A stretch of DNA of 64,000 nucleotides from Iris pallida (lineage: Eukaryota > Streptophyta > Magnoliopsida > Asparagales > Iridaceae). Shown piece by piece: positions 22,356 through 32,533 of the stretch (position 1 is the stretch's first letter; each line of letters opens with the position of its first letter). Where the stretch lies: the NCBI GenBank assembly GCA_029216955.1, contig JANAVB010012195.1:1798864-1862863 (forward strand), read 5' to 3'. The notes beneath the pieces are model-generated. The model made no database searches. It had not been told where the DNA came from and worked only from the letters and a program-made list of their open reading frames with translations. The position numbers and the translations under genes are program-made.

Positions 22356-23793
22356 TGTAGGACCGATTGTAGGAACGAGTTGTAAAGCGTAATACTCTAG
22401 GGGAGGTGAATAGAGTAGGCAGCGGAAATTAACTATTTAAAAAATGTTAGTAACAAGATCACAGATAATATATATATCACAGATATGTAAATGAAAAGTA
22501 GAGAGTAGAGAGCAAACGCAAACACAAGGATGTATACTGGTTTTCCTTTTTTGAGGACTAGTCCAGTCGAAAGAACTCAAGCTTCCAGTTGAATCCACTA
22601 TAAAAAATCACCCCAAGTTTTCATCCGAAGTTCTTGCAACTTCTACAACGCAAGCTTTGATCCGAAGTACTCGACCAACTTCAATTGTGAAGAGTCTTTC
22701 TTCAATCAAGCCTCTGATTACAATCACTCTGAAACTTCTAGACCGTACCGCACTGGCAAATCGACTAGAGGATTGTAACTGGCTTGGGATTTGAAAATGA
22801 AAGCTTTGGAATACTTTGGAAGAAGTAGTAGGCTTATAGAGAAGAGATATGAAAGTGTATGAGTGAATTAAAATGATCGAAATCCTTCTCTATTTATAGT
22901 TTTTCCAAAGGCAGAATTCTGACAGAATTCGGACAGAACTCTATGAGAAAATCTCGTTGGGATCCGTAACTGCAGGAGGACCAAGTTCAAAAAGCAACGT
23001 TCACTAACCGAACTCTGGCCGAACTCTGGCCGAATTCGGGCCGAGTTCTGCTAGGATTCTGTTAGGATTTTTGCAAATTAGTTTTTGGGCTTTTTGAAAA
23101 GTCAAACAGTTAGGAAGTAGTTTGGGGTTTTGTAAGTAAGCTTGTTTTCAAAATGAAAGGGTATTTTGAAAACGTTTCTTGGATAGCCTATTTGCCAGTA
23201 TGATGCAGTGTACATCGTATTCCTAGACTCAATAAATATGAAAAATACATTGATGAAATAGGAAAACCAAGAGCCCTTTGATGACGCCTTTCTTCAAATA
23301 TTTGAGCAGACTTGAAGATGCCTTTTTTACTTGACGGCGGTCGTCCAAAGATAAACAGATCTGGAAATCTGAATACCTTTCGGGGGCTTCGCCCCCGAAC
23401 CCATGACGGGGGACGCTGCCCCCTCGACCCCTGTCCGCTGACCGGGCAGCGGAACCCCCGATACGAGGCCCCGGATAAGTCGTTAGGCTGTTCAGAGAAA
23501 GCTTCTTGTATAACGCCGTCTTTGGCCCATCAATAATACTCCATTGCATATGTCCTGGTTTGACAAAGCTTGATCATGCTTACTGCATGTCTAAGAACAT
23601 GTTAGACGAACAAAGCAATATGATACAAGCATAACAATATGATATAGAGAATATTTAGGACAATGCTAACATTAGGACAATACTAAGTTTAAGTAGTAAC
23701 ATGATAGTGATTACATGAATATTAGTGACGTTATTATGTTAAACTTAATTGATTAGCCATATTCAAAAACATGATATAATCATTGGACTAACA
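22356..23793 (-). repeat. 3' LTR of the gag-only element
   Basis: TGTAGGACCGATTG to GGACTAACA on plus. It contains repeated GGCCGAA(C/T)TC units near 23020-23045 and the GC hairpin cluster at 23381-23452. Confidence 0.93.
23381..23452 (-). other. Cluster of three GC-rich hairpins in the LTR
   Basis: CGGGGGCTTCGCCCCCG (23381-23397), GGGGG-ACGCTG-CCCCC (23408-23423) and CCGCTG-ACCGGG-CAGCGG (23435-23452). On the element's sense strand the first reads GGGGGCGAAGCCCCC, with the GCGAAGC core known as a very stable mini-hairpin. The other LTR keeps the third stem exactly and the first two with small changes (30391-30470). Confidence 0.8.
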
Positions 23794-26089
23794 ATCTTCC
23801 CCTTTTTTATTATGGCAAATTCTTTAAGTTTAATATATACACAATAGATGCATGTATCACTAATAAACACATAATACCAGAATATTATGTGCTGACTCAA
23901 ACTTATTTCTCCCCCTTTGACATGATCAAAAATAAGCTCCCCCGTAATTAGAGCTAAAATGAACTCAAGCATAAGTAAAGGAGGAAAGCAAAAATAATCA
24001 TGATCAAGGATTAGGAGAACAGTGTAACGACAAGTTTAGAAAATTGCATAACTATAGTAGAAAAACTTGTCAAAAATAGTATAGTTGGTTAAAAAAATAA
24101 TCAATAAATAGTTTACCAACTAGAAGTCCAAAAAATGACATTCAAAACACATTTTGTTCATCATATTGGGTTGTAAAAAAGACCAAAAAAAATATCAATA
24201 TAGTTGGAATCAATCATTGGTCATAAATAAATTATGAGGAATAGAAATTCGCAGATCTAGTATATAAAAAAAATTAAAAATATAATGAGACTTTTAACAA
24301 TGATAAAAAAATATGATTCATAATTTGCCCATACAAATTAGTGAATCAATTCCATAAAGAGTATAATCATCGAAAAAAATCAAAATACGTATACTAGAAT
24401 CTATGCAAAATCTATACCAAAGTTCAGGCATTTGAATTCAATTACCTTAGCATGATATATGAATATCAATTAGATAAACATGAAGGTAATGAAGACAAAA
24501 TACTTGAGAAGGAGAAATTCAGTCGACTTGAATGCTCTCCCGCAAAGTATGATCAGTCTAAATATAGATAATCATGAACTTTGAGATAAAATCTCAATAA
24601 GAAATGCCAAAAGTAATTTTAAACTCAATCAAATAAGGATAATTAAATATATATTTGGCAAGATAACTTTTAGAAATTCGAATGAGAGAATTAAAAATAA
24701 ATAATAATAATCATATATTCTCTCATAAACTCAATACAAATCCAAATATCATGAACAACTTAACAAGATATTAGGTAAAAGAATATATGTCCATGATGAA
24801 CTAGGTATACCACATATTAAGGGCATAAAATAATTGAAATAATTAATTTGCTCTCCCTTAAAATATGCGTATATAGTTCAAAAAATAATTTATATGCATA
24901 AAATAGATAAAATAAATAATCACAAGATCTAAAGGATATCCAAGATATGCATCTTTCTTCCCTTTGATCAAATGCATTTAAAATCCAAACTTAAAACAAA
25001 TATCATCTTTAGACAAGAAAAATAAATATCCAATAAATAAATGCTTAAAGATGAACAAACAAAATATATCTCCAATATATATAAAATAAATATTTCAAGA
25101 TATTAAAAGATTTTGAAAACTGTCTTTAATAATAAAATTTGAGTACCGGACAGATTCAATAAATTAAAAAGAAATCGAAAAGACTTTTCAAAAATATAAA
25201 ATTTATTACGAAAAATCATCTTAATAAATGTTCGAATGCGTCCATTTAGTCCTCAGACTAAGAGCTGACGATTCGAATCACGGAAACAATTTCAATAAAA
25301 GAATCTATAAATCATAAATAAATCCATTTGAACAAATAAACGTAACTAGATAAATGTCCAAAGAAAAGTGTATTCTAGATATATGGCATGTCAAGGGAAT
25401 AATTGACTTGAAACAATTAACTGCTCCAACTTTGCATGGCTATATCCAAAAATAATAATATTGACAAAAATTTTAAAATAAAATTCAGAGACATATTTCC
25501 AGAAATAGAAAACTAATTCAAAAAATTAGGTCTTCTTATCAAAGTTCATTTTTTCCCTTTTAAAGCCTTAGCATGGTGTCCACCTAACAACCGTGAGGTT
25601 AAAGAAAAGAAATGCTTTGAGAGAGAGATTCAATTTGCTTGACTTCTCCCCGCAAAGAATTACTGCTATAGGCAGTTAGTAACTTGAATAAGAAGATAAT
25701 AATATAAAGCTCAAAATTATTAATATTACGAATATTACACAAGCTAAAGATGAAATCACAATACCATAATATTCAATGAGTAGTCACAAATACAAAAAAT
25801 AATCATCTTTAGACAAAAGAAGAAATATCCATTAAATGAACATTTAAAAATAAAACAATCAAAAGATATTTCAAATTAGCATGATGAATAATCGTATAAG
25901 TCAAAAAATGACATAAATTGATCTATGCTATAGAATCTCACAATCGACAAGATAGATCAACATATGCTACCTTTTGTGAAAATATAAAGAGAGAATATTA
26001 TCCATCAAATCTAAAATTCAAAATCTATCAGATAACAATTGCAACTAGATCAAAATAAATCTTTAGTTTATAAAGCGTTGATCAATCTT

Positions 26090-26230
26090 GGGTTAGCTGT
26101 AGGGGTACTGTCCCAGCTAACGGAGGTTCACCGGGAAACACTTAAGTACCGCTTTGCTTCGACCGTAGTCGTGGTGACAGACAGACCCTTTGTAGGATTG
26201 TACCCAAAACAAATCTCTTCTTTAATAACC
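26090..26230 (-). repeat. Shared hairpin module, copy A
   Basis: GTTAGCTG (26092-26099) pairs perfectly with CAGCTAAC (26114-26121). Downstream are CACTTAAGTACCG and GACAGACAGACCC. Homologous with copies B and C. Confidence 0.8.
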
Positions 26231-26524
26231 GAGGATTTAAGAAGAATTAGTGCAATATAAAAAAAAATTATATTCTATGGACTTAAAAATCTTAGAACAA
26301 TATAGCATACTGTATAAGATGTATTAATTACATTTATCCATATGTGCTAAAAAATTATTAGGTAACAATAAAATATAAAATATTTGTAAATCAAGATGTT
26401 GGACCTAGATACGTTGATGTATTCTGGAACCTAGGGGACTGGGTTCAGTACCTTGGATCCAGAACAAGATAATAGTTGCAAGTAGACCTTAATAAATCTT
26501 AAGTCTATAAAGTATTGATCACTT

Positions 26525-26645
26525 CGGGTTAGCTGTAGGGGTCGGTTCCCAGCTAGCGGTAGTCCGAAGACTAGTACACCGTGTCGCTTCAGGCTATTTA
26601 TACCTGTATGACAGAAGGACCCTTTCGGCTTGTTCCCAAAATGAT
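26525..26645 (-). repeat. Shared hairpin module, copy B
   Basis: GTTAGCTG (26528-26535) pairs with CAGCTAGC (26550-26557) through one G-T wobble, followed by GACAGAAGGACCC and GGCTTGTTCCC. About 435 bp after copy A, and the flanks (TAAATCTT, TATAAAG) also match copy A. Confidence 0.8.
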
Positions 26646-27690
26646 TTCTACTCTTAAGAACTTAGATTCAAAGGAATATATGCAGTATCATCGAGCAACA
26701 TCGAAATCCAGAATCCCTAAAAGTAAATACCCAAGGAATGGTTTATCAAGATCAAGATATTAAAAAAATATTTCAATAAGAGTCATGTACCTAAAATGTC
26801 AACCAAAAAGCCAAGAAAAACATACATCATTAAAAGAGGCTTTGAGGAAGAATCTAATAAAGATAAGAACATAAATTGTTCAAAGAAATCAATAGCTGAA
26901 GTATGAGATAAGTACAAGTTTGAAACTACTTTTCAAAATAATATAATATAGAACTTGAACTTAACTCATATATCCCCATAAAGATATTTATACAAAAATA
27001 TAAGAAACATATCAGCAATATATAAATGAAAATGAATTATTCATGTATCCTTAATAAGCATAAGAAAAAAAACATGCATAAATAAACTTCAGACAAAGAT
27101 GTAATTTATTCATAAGAAGTTAATCAAAATAAAATATGAGAATCAATAGTGAAGTATATTACGCAAGCACAAGGTTAACATAAAAAATATATGTATATAC
27201 TTTTCAAATAAACAAGAGACTTGTGCTAAACATACATACTCTCAAAATACCAATCAAAGTAAATATGACATGTTAAGGATAAATCGGTAAGAAGTGACCA
27301 TTAAAAAAATATTAAAGACGAAGAGTCAAAACATATTTACCAAAATAAAATTAAGCTCCTATGCATGCTTCAAGAATAAAGATTAAGATTAAATAGCATA
27401 CATAGACAAATGTGTCACACTAATAGAAAATAAATACTATATAGTGTGAACTAATCATTTAAGCTAAACAGCTAGTCAAGCTAGGATTATATCTCACATT
27501 GATTCAAACAATAAACAATTAAAATATATCAATGAGATCTAATAGCAAGAAATCAATAAGAACATGCTAAATATTAAAAACTATTTAGAAAGCATGTTAC
27601 CGAAGTGGTTCTAGTGACCACACTTATGTTGGTACAATTGCTTGGAAGATGACCTTTGTTGCTTTGCAATCACCAACATGTTCCATGGTT

Positions 27691-29151
27691 CTATTTGACA
27701 TGAGAAGCTTCACCTACAATATTAGGTGAAGACTTTGGTATCCAATACTTGGATCCACATTTGTTAGCTTTGGGAACCCATTTGCACAAGTTCATATCAA
27801 CAAGTTTTCTAATCTGACAACAATTAGAAACGTGCCCGTTCATACCGCAATAATGACAAAAATAATTAACATTAGTGCTATATACAGTAGTATGAGAACG
27901 TGCACTCGTGTGGTATGATCTTCGTGGATACTTGTAATAGAAAGCATGGTTGTGTGAAGCTTTAGCTTTGCTTGCTTCCTTTGTAAAAGATCTGACGTGT
28001 GTGACTTTGTGATGTGATACGTGTCTTGTGTTAGACTGAGTCGTAGGTTGTACTACCTGCTGTCCCAGTCTAATCTCTAACTTTTTAGAGTTAGCACAGA
28101 TCTCATCATACTTAGCAGAAAGAGCATCAATTCTACATGAAGCAATAGAATACTTCTTCTTTTCTGATTCTAATTCCTCCTTAAGTTTAGCATTTTCTTG
28201 AGTGTTGTTCTCAATGCAATCAAGTGCCTCATGCAATCTAAACTTCAGTATGGAAATCTCAGTAGAATTATCAGAAGTAGATGTATTTCTTGCATCATTC
28301 AATAAGCAAGTAAGCTTCTCATTCTCACGCTTATAGGATAGAATATCCTTTTTAGCTTGCTTATACTTATCTAACACTTTCTTGTGTTCTTCTAATAGAT
28401 TACTGAAAGCATCAGATAAGTCATCATAAGAAAATTCATTCTCTTCAAGAAGGGAATTATTCTGTACCTTGTTAGATAATGCCATTGAGCATAAATTTGC
28501 AGCTTTATGAGGTCTCTCTTCTTCTTCTTCAGAATCTCTTGCTTCGTTTTTACACCATATGCTCGTGCTAGTGTACTTGTGAGATGAAAATCTTTGTTCG
28601 TAGTGACTCTCCTTTCTAGCAGTAGTACAATCTTCTTGGATGTGGTCTATCTTCTTGTAGTTGTCACATACAAGCTCTTCTTCGTATAGGGAATTGTGTT
28701 GTACCTTAAACCCCAATTTTGTCATGTACATATTTGCATCATTATGAAGACTATCCTTCTTTCTGGAGTTGCTAGCTTTGCTTTCATACCTGCACTCATA
28801 AGTAGCTTCAAGAACTTTCCAAATTTTATAAGATGTTGTGCAAGTAGTAATAAGATTGAATACATTTGTGTCTACAGCACAATAAAATATATGCATAACT
28901 TTTGCATCAAGGCTAGCTAACTTCTTCTCTTCCTCCGTGTAACTATAATAAGACTTATTGATTATAGAGGATTTGAGAATAGAAGTGATAGTAGGCTTTT
29001 TGTAGCCATTGACAACAATTGACCATAAGTCAAAATTTAGAGACTTCAAGTAGAAGCTCATTCGTGTCTTCCAATAACTATAGTTTGTTCCATCAAATAG
29101 TGGGAGTCTATTTGAGGATTGCTCTTCAGTTGTGAAGTACATACTTGCCAT
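27691..29151 (-). CDS. SIRE-type copia gag, open 486-codon frame
   Basis: A complete frame from ATG at 29151 to a stop at 27691. The start LPLFDGTNYSYWKTRMSFYL (residues about 17-36) and KKLASLDAKVMHIFYCAV are the DUF4219/UBN2 copia gag start. The part that would normally follow TYEC is short and unlike other gags, suggesting an internal deletion or replacement that kept the frame. Residues about 235-365 are Glu/Lys/Leu-rich and likely coiled coil. A zinc knuckle CHYCGMNGHVSNCC (CX2CX4HX4C) lies near residues 432-445, with a basic Ser/His-rich stretch before it. It would form virus-like particles and bind RNA if expressed. It is the only long uninterrupted retroelement gene in the window lacking any pol partner in cis. 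Confidence 0.9.
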   Translation of the reverse strand: MASMYFTTEEQSSNRLPLFDGTNYSYWKTRMSFYLKSLNFDLWSIVVNGYKKPTITSILKSSIINKSYYSYTEEEKKLASLDAKVMHIFYCAVDTNVFNLITTCTTSYKIWKVLEATYECRYESKASNSRKKDSLHNDANMYMTKLGFKVQHNSLYEEELVCDNYKKIDHIQEDCTTARKESHYEQRFSSHKYTSTSIWCKNEARDSEEEEERPHKAANLCSMALSNKVQNNSLLEENEFSYDDLSDAFSNLLEEHKKVLDKYKQAKKDILSYKRENEKLTCLLNDARNTSTSDNSTEISILKFRLHEALDCIENNTQENAKLKEELESEKKKYSIASCRIDALSAKYDEICANSKKLEIRLGQQVVQPTTQSNTRHVSHHKVTHVRSFTKEASKAKASHNHAFYYKYPRRSYHTSARSHTTVYSTNVNYFCHYCGMNGHVSNCCQIRKLVDMNLCKWVPKANKCGSKYWIPKSSPNIVGEASHVK

Positions 29152-29232
29152 ATGTGATACTGTGATCTATGTAACAGCTGTAATAAATAAGAATATAATA
29201 GCAATGTTACCTCGCTTTACCTGTATAACTTG

Positions 29233-29368
29233 CGATGATACCAATTGTAGGAGCAATTGGTATGAGCAGCAATATCTATATACCAAGCACCCGCTCTGAT
29301 ACCAATTGTAGGACCAATTGGGATCAGAATATATTACCTCTAGTTGCAGCACTGGCTCTGATACCAAT
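29233..29368 (-). repeat. Triplicated LTR-edge/PBS junction
   Basis: GATACCAATTGTAGGA(G/C)C occurs near 29238 and near 29299, and the real junction is near 29360. Each copy joins the complement of TGGTATC to the LTR edge TGTAGG. The copies are 57-63 bp apart, between gag and the 5' LTR. Confidence 0.75.
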
Positions 29369-30806
29369 TATAGGACCTATTGTAGGAACGAGTTGTAAAG
29401 CGTAATACTCTAAAGGGGGGTGAATAGAGTAGGCAGCAGAAATTAACTATTTAAAAAATGTTAGTAACAAGATCACAGATAATATATATATCACAGATAT
29501 GTAAATAAAAATTAGAGAGTAGAGAGCAAACGCAAACACAAGGATGTATACTGGTTTCCCTCTTGTGAGGACTAGTCCAGTCGGAAGAACTCTAGCTTCC
29601 AGTTGAATCCACTATGGAAAATCACCACAAGTTTTCATCCGAAGTTCTTGCAACTTCTACAACGCGAGCTTTGATCCGAAGTACTTGACCAACTTCAATT
29701 GTGAAGAGTCTTTCTTCAATCAAGCCTCTGATTACAATCACTCTGAAACTTCTAGACCATACCGCATTGGCAAATCGACTAGAGGATTGTAACTGACTTA
29801 GGATTTGAAAATGAAAGCTTTGGAATACTTTGGAAGAATTAGTAGGCTTATAGAGAAGAGATATGAAAGTGTATGAGTGAATTGAAATGATCAAAATCCT
29901 TCTCTATTTATAGGTTTTCCAAAGGCAGAATTCTGACAGAATTCGGGCAGAATTCGGACAGAACTCTATGAGAAAATCTCGTTGGGATCCGTAACTGCAG
30001 GAAGACCAAGTTCAAAAGCAACGTTCACTAAACGAACTCTGGCCGAATTCGGGCCGAGTTCTGCTAGGGTTCTGTTAGGGTTTTTGCAAATTAGTTTTTG
30101 GGCTTTTTGAAAAGTCAAACAGTTAGAAAGTAGTTTGGGCTTTTGTAAGTGGGCTTATTTTCAAAATGAAAGGGTATTTTGAAAACATTTCTTGGATTGC
30201 ATATTTGCCAGTATAATGCAGTGTACATCGTATTCCTAGACTCAATAAATATGAAAAATACATTGATGAAATAGGAAAACTAAGAGCCCTTTGATGACGC
30301 CTTTCTTCAAATATTTGAGCAGACTTGAAGACGCCTTTTTCACTTGACGGCGGTCGTCCAAAGATAAACAGATCTGGAAATCTGAATACCTTTAGGGGGC
30401 TTCGTCCCCGAACCCATGACGGGGGGCGCTGTCCCCTCGACCCTTGTCCGCTGACCGGGCAGCGGAACCCCCGATGCGAGGCCCCGGATAGGTCGCTAGG
30501 CTGTTTAGAGAAAGCTTCTTGTATAACGTCGTCTTTGGCCCATCAATAATACTCCATTGCATATGTCCTGGTTTGACAAAGCTTGATCATGCTTACTGCA
30601 TGTCTAAGAACATGTTAGACGAACAAAGCAATATGATACAAGCATAGCAATATAATATAAAGAACATTTAGGACAATGCTAACATTAGGACAATGCAAAG
30701 TTTAAGTAGCAACATGATAGTGATTACATGAATATTAGTGACGTTATTATATTAAACTTAATTGATTAGCCATATTCAAAAACATGATATAATCATTGGG
30801 CTAACA
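29369..30806 (-). repeat. 5' LTR of the gag-only element
   Basis: Matches 22356-23793 in length and nearly base for base; edge TATAGG in place of TGTAGG; ends GGGCTAACA before TATAG. Confidence 0.93.
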
Positions 30807-30811
30807 TATAG

Positions 30812-30962
30812 ATGGTGGTGCCACTCACCACGTTTGTTGCTCTTTATCTTCCTTTTCTTCATATCAATCCATTGACCGTCCAGTCAATATTCAACTCCCA
30901 GATGGCTCCACTGCTACTGTGATGCATATTGGTGATGTTACATTCTCACCGTCTCCCCTTTG
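30812..30962 (+). pseudogene. Ale copia protease fragment
   Basis: Reads GGATHHVCCSL then, further on, VNIQLPDGSTATVMHIGDV, the copia protease and its following conserved strand. The family active site is D(S/T)GA; here the Ser is Gly. The gag C-terminus that should precede it is missing. Confidence 0.8.
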
Positions 30963-31017
30963 ATTAATGTATATCATATAATATGCTTTTATTTTAATTT
31001 AATTTCTATCACCTCTT

Positions 31018-31919
31018 TAACGTTACGTCCTGAATCAAAGTTTTCTATCAAAAATCTTAGTAATCTCCGATACTTCCTTGGTATTGAAGTATCTCGTTCC
31101 TCTCCAGAAATATTTCTATGTCAAAGGAAATACATTCTTGACATATTACATGACTCTGGATTTACTGATGCCAAAGCGTCTCTTTTTTCGAAGGAACAAC
31201 ACTTAAAGTTGCTTCCTTCTGATGGTGAGCCGCTACCTGACCCAAGTCAGTATCGTCGTATGATTGGTCGACTCCTATATCTCACAGTAACCAGACCAGA
31301 TATAAGCTTCTCGATAAATTATCACAGCCAATTCATGCAACTTCCTCGTACATCTCATTTTGATGCAGCTTTTCGGGTTTTACGTTATTTACGAGGAACA
31401 ATTAATCACGATATTTTTCTATCTTCTTCGAACAACTTATAGTTGCAAGGTTACACAGATTCTAATTGGGCAGGATGCCCCACAACCTGTCGATCCACTA
31501 CTAATTATTTTACCATGCTTGGTGCAATTCCAATCTCATGGAAATCAAAGAAACAACCAACAGTTCCTCGATCCTCTACAGAAGCCGAATGTAGAGCTCC
31601 TGCTAATCTAACTGCTGAGCTCCAATGGCTTCATTATCTGTTTATTGATCTCGATCTTCCCCATCCTGATCCCATTCCAGTCTACTGCGACAATCCACAT
31701 TGTCAGCAACCCAGTCTTCCATGAACGTACTAAGCATATTGAGTTAGATTACTGCTTCGTTCGTGAGAAAATTATTTTCGGACTCATCTCTCCAACTCAT
31801 ATTTTCTCCCAAAATCAGCTTGCTGACATTTTTACAAAGCCGGCCGTTGGGGGCCGAATAATTTTGTCGACTAGTTAGCAAGTTGGGTGTGCGCACGAAG
31901 GTTCTCCACTTGAGGGGGG
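31018..31919 (+). pseudogene. Ale copia RT C-terminus, RNase H and PPT
   Basis: Directly after the deletion come KFSIKNLSNLRYFLGIEV, CQRKYILDIL, LLPSDGEPLPDPSQYRRMIG and RPDISFSINYHSQFM, then RNase H with GYTDSNWAGCPTTCRS, PISWKSKKQPTVPRSSTEAE and VYCDN. After a frame change near 31700 comes FHERTKHIELDYCFVREKI. A stop lies at 31440. The run TTGAGGGGGGTA at 31910-31921 is the polypurine tract next to the 3' LTR. Confidence 0.88.
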
Positions 31920-32190
31920 TATTACGTTCTCCCAAAGGTCCAGAAGACCAAGTCAGATATTTGATATGATTATATTTGTTACAGGATTATATTTTGTTAG
32001 TTTGAATTTTGATCTTGTTGTTACATCTTAGTAGGTTTAGTTTATTCTTTTGGGTAAGATTTTGATTTTGTACTTACCCTTTAGTTTCAAATTATGTAAC
32101 CTTTATCTATATATTTCGATACAATTACATTATCTCTCATGTTGAGAGTAAGAAACAAAATATCAATCTTCTCCATTTTAAATATTAACA
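31920..32190 (+). repeat. Ale copia 3' LTR
   Basis: 271 bp, TATTACGTTCTCCC to AATATTAACA, followed by CATAT. It has a short duplication (GATTATATTTGTTACAG) absent from the 5' LTR. Confidence 0.9.
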
Positions 32191-32446
32191 CATATGGACA
32201 CGCGATACTATTTCTAGACAAGACTTAAATTTCTACTCATAAGTAGAAAATAATTATCATTTTGTTGAGGAACTTGTCACATTTTTCAAATAGTACACTC
32301 AGAGATCGACCATAGTTGAATAATAGCGAAGAACATAAACACACAAGTTTAAAGGACACTAATTTTAGAAAATTTTAAAACTATAACAACAATTTTAATA
32401 TTTAAAAAAAAGATAATAGGGGAGGGCAAATTGAGTTAAGACACCT

Positions 32447-32486
32447 CAGCCCGCGGTCACAGCCGGCGGACACAGACCGCGGGCTG
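32447..32486. other. 12-bp perfect GC-rich hairpin
   Basis: CAGCCCGCGGTC (32447-32458) and GACCGCGGGCTG (32475-32486) flank a 16-nt loop that itself contains GCCGGC. Surroundings are AT-rich with TAGGGGAGGG runs on both sides (32418, 32507). No host gene nearby; the origin is unknown, perhaps a small foldback element. 32196-32446 holds nothing recognisable. Confidence 0.75.
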
Positions 32487-32533
32487 TTTACTTCCCTAAA
32501 AAAATTAGGGGAGGGGAAGGCTATGTCCTCTTT

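Larger units (their letters stand above)
23794..27690 (-). other. AT-rich non-coding interior of the gag-only element
   Basis: Nearly 3.9 kb where pol would be expected, but no protease, integrase, RT or RNase H motif was seen in any frame. Composition is strongly A/T with frequent AAATAAAT strings. Two copies of the shared hairpin module (26090-26230, 26525-26645) are the only structured parts I found. Confidence 0.75.
22356..30806 (-). mobile_element. Gag-only SIRE-type copia (TR-GAG-like), minus strand
   Basis: LTRs at 22356-23793 and 29369-30806 (1438 bp each) are flanked by TATAG at 22351-22355 and 30807-30811. A PPT (minus: AAAAAAGGGGAAGAT) abuts the left LTR and a Met-tRNA primer site (minus TGGTATCAGAGCC) lies at 29354-29366. 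The only recognisable gene is gag (27691-29151); protease, integrase and RT are absent. The right LTR begins TA instead of TG, a G-to-A change. The equal LTR lengths and close match suggest a fairly young insertion. Movement would need enzymes from a related autonomous copy. Confidence 0.93.
14631..32190 (+). mobile_element. Ale/Retrofit-type copia relic hosting two nested elements
   Basis: The outer element is bounded by 5-bp direct repeats CATAT at 14626-14630 and 32191-32195. Its own DNA is 14631-14807, 21990-22355 and 30812-32190; the rest is two later insertions with their duplications. Remaining parts in order are 5' LTR (split), PBS, gag start, a protease fragment, the RT C-terminus, RNase H, PPT and 3' LTR. 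Integrase and most of RT are missing, so it was also internally deleted. RT/RNase H residues (YFLGIEV, CQRKYILDIL, TGYTDSNWAGCP-like) point to the Ale/Retrofit lineage. Confidence 0.9.
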
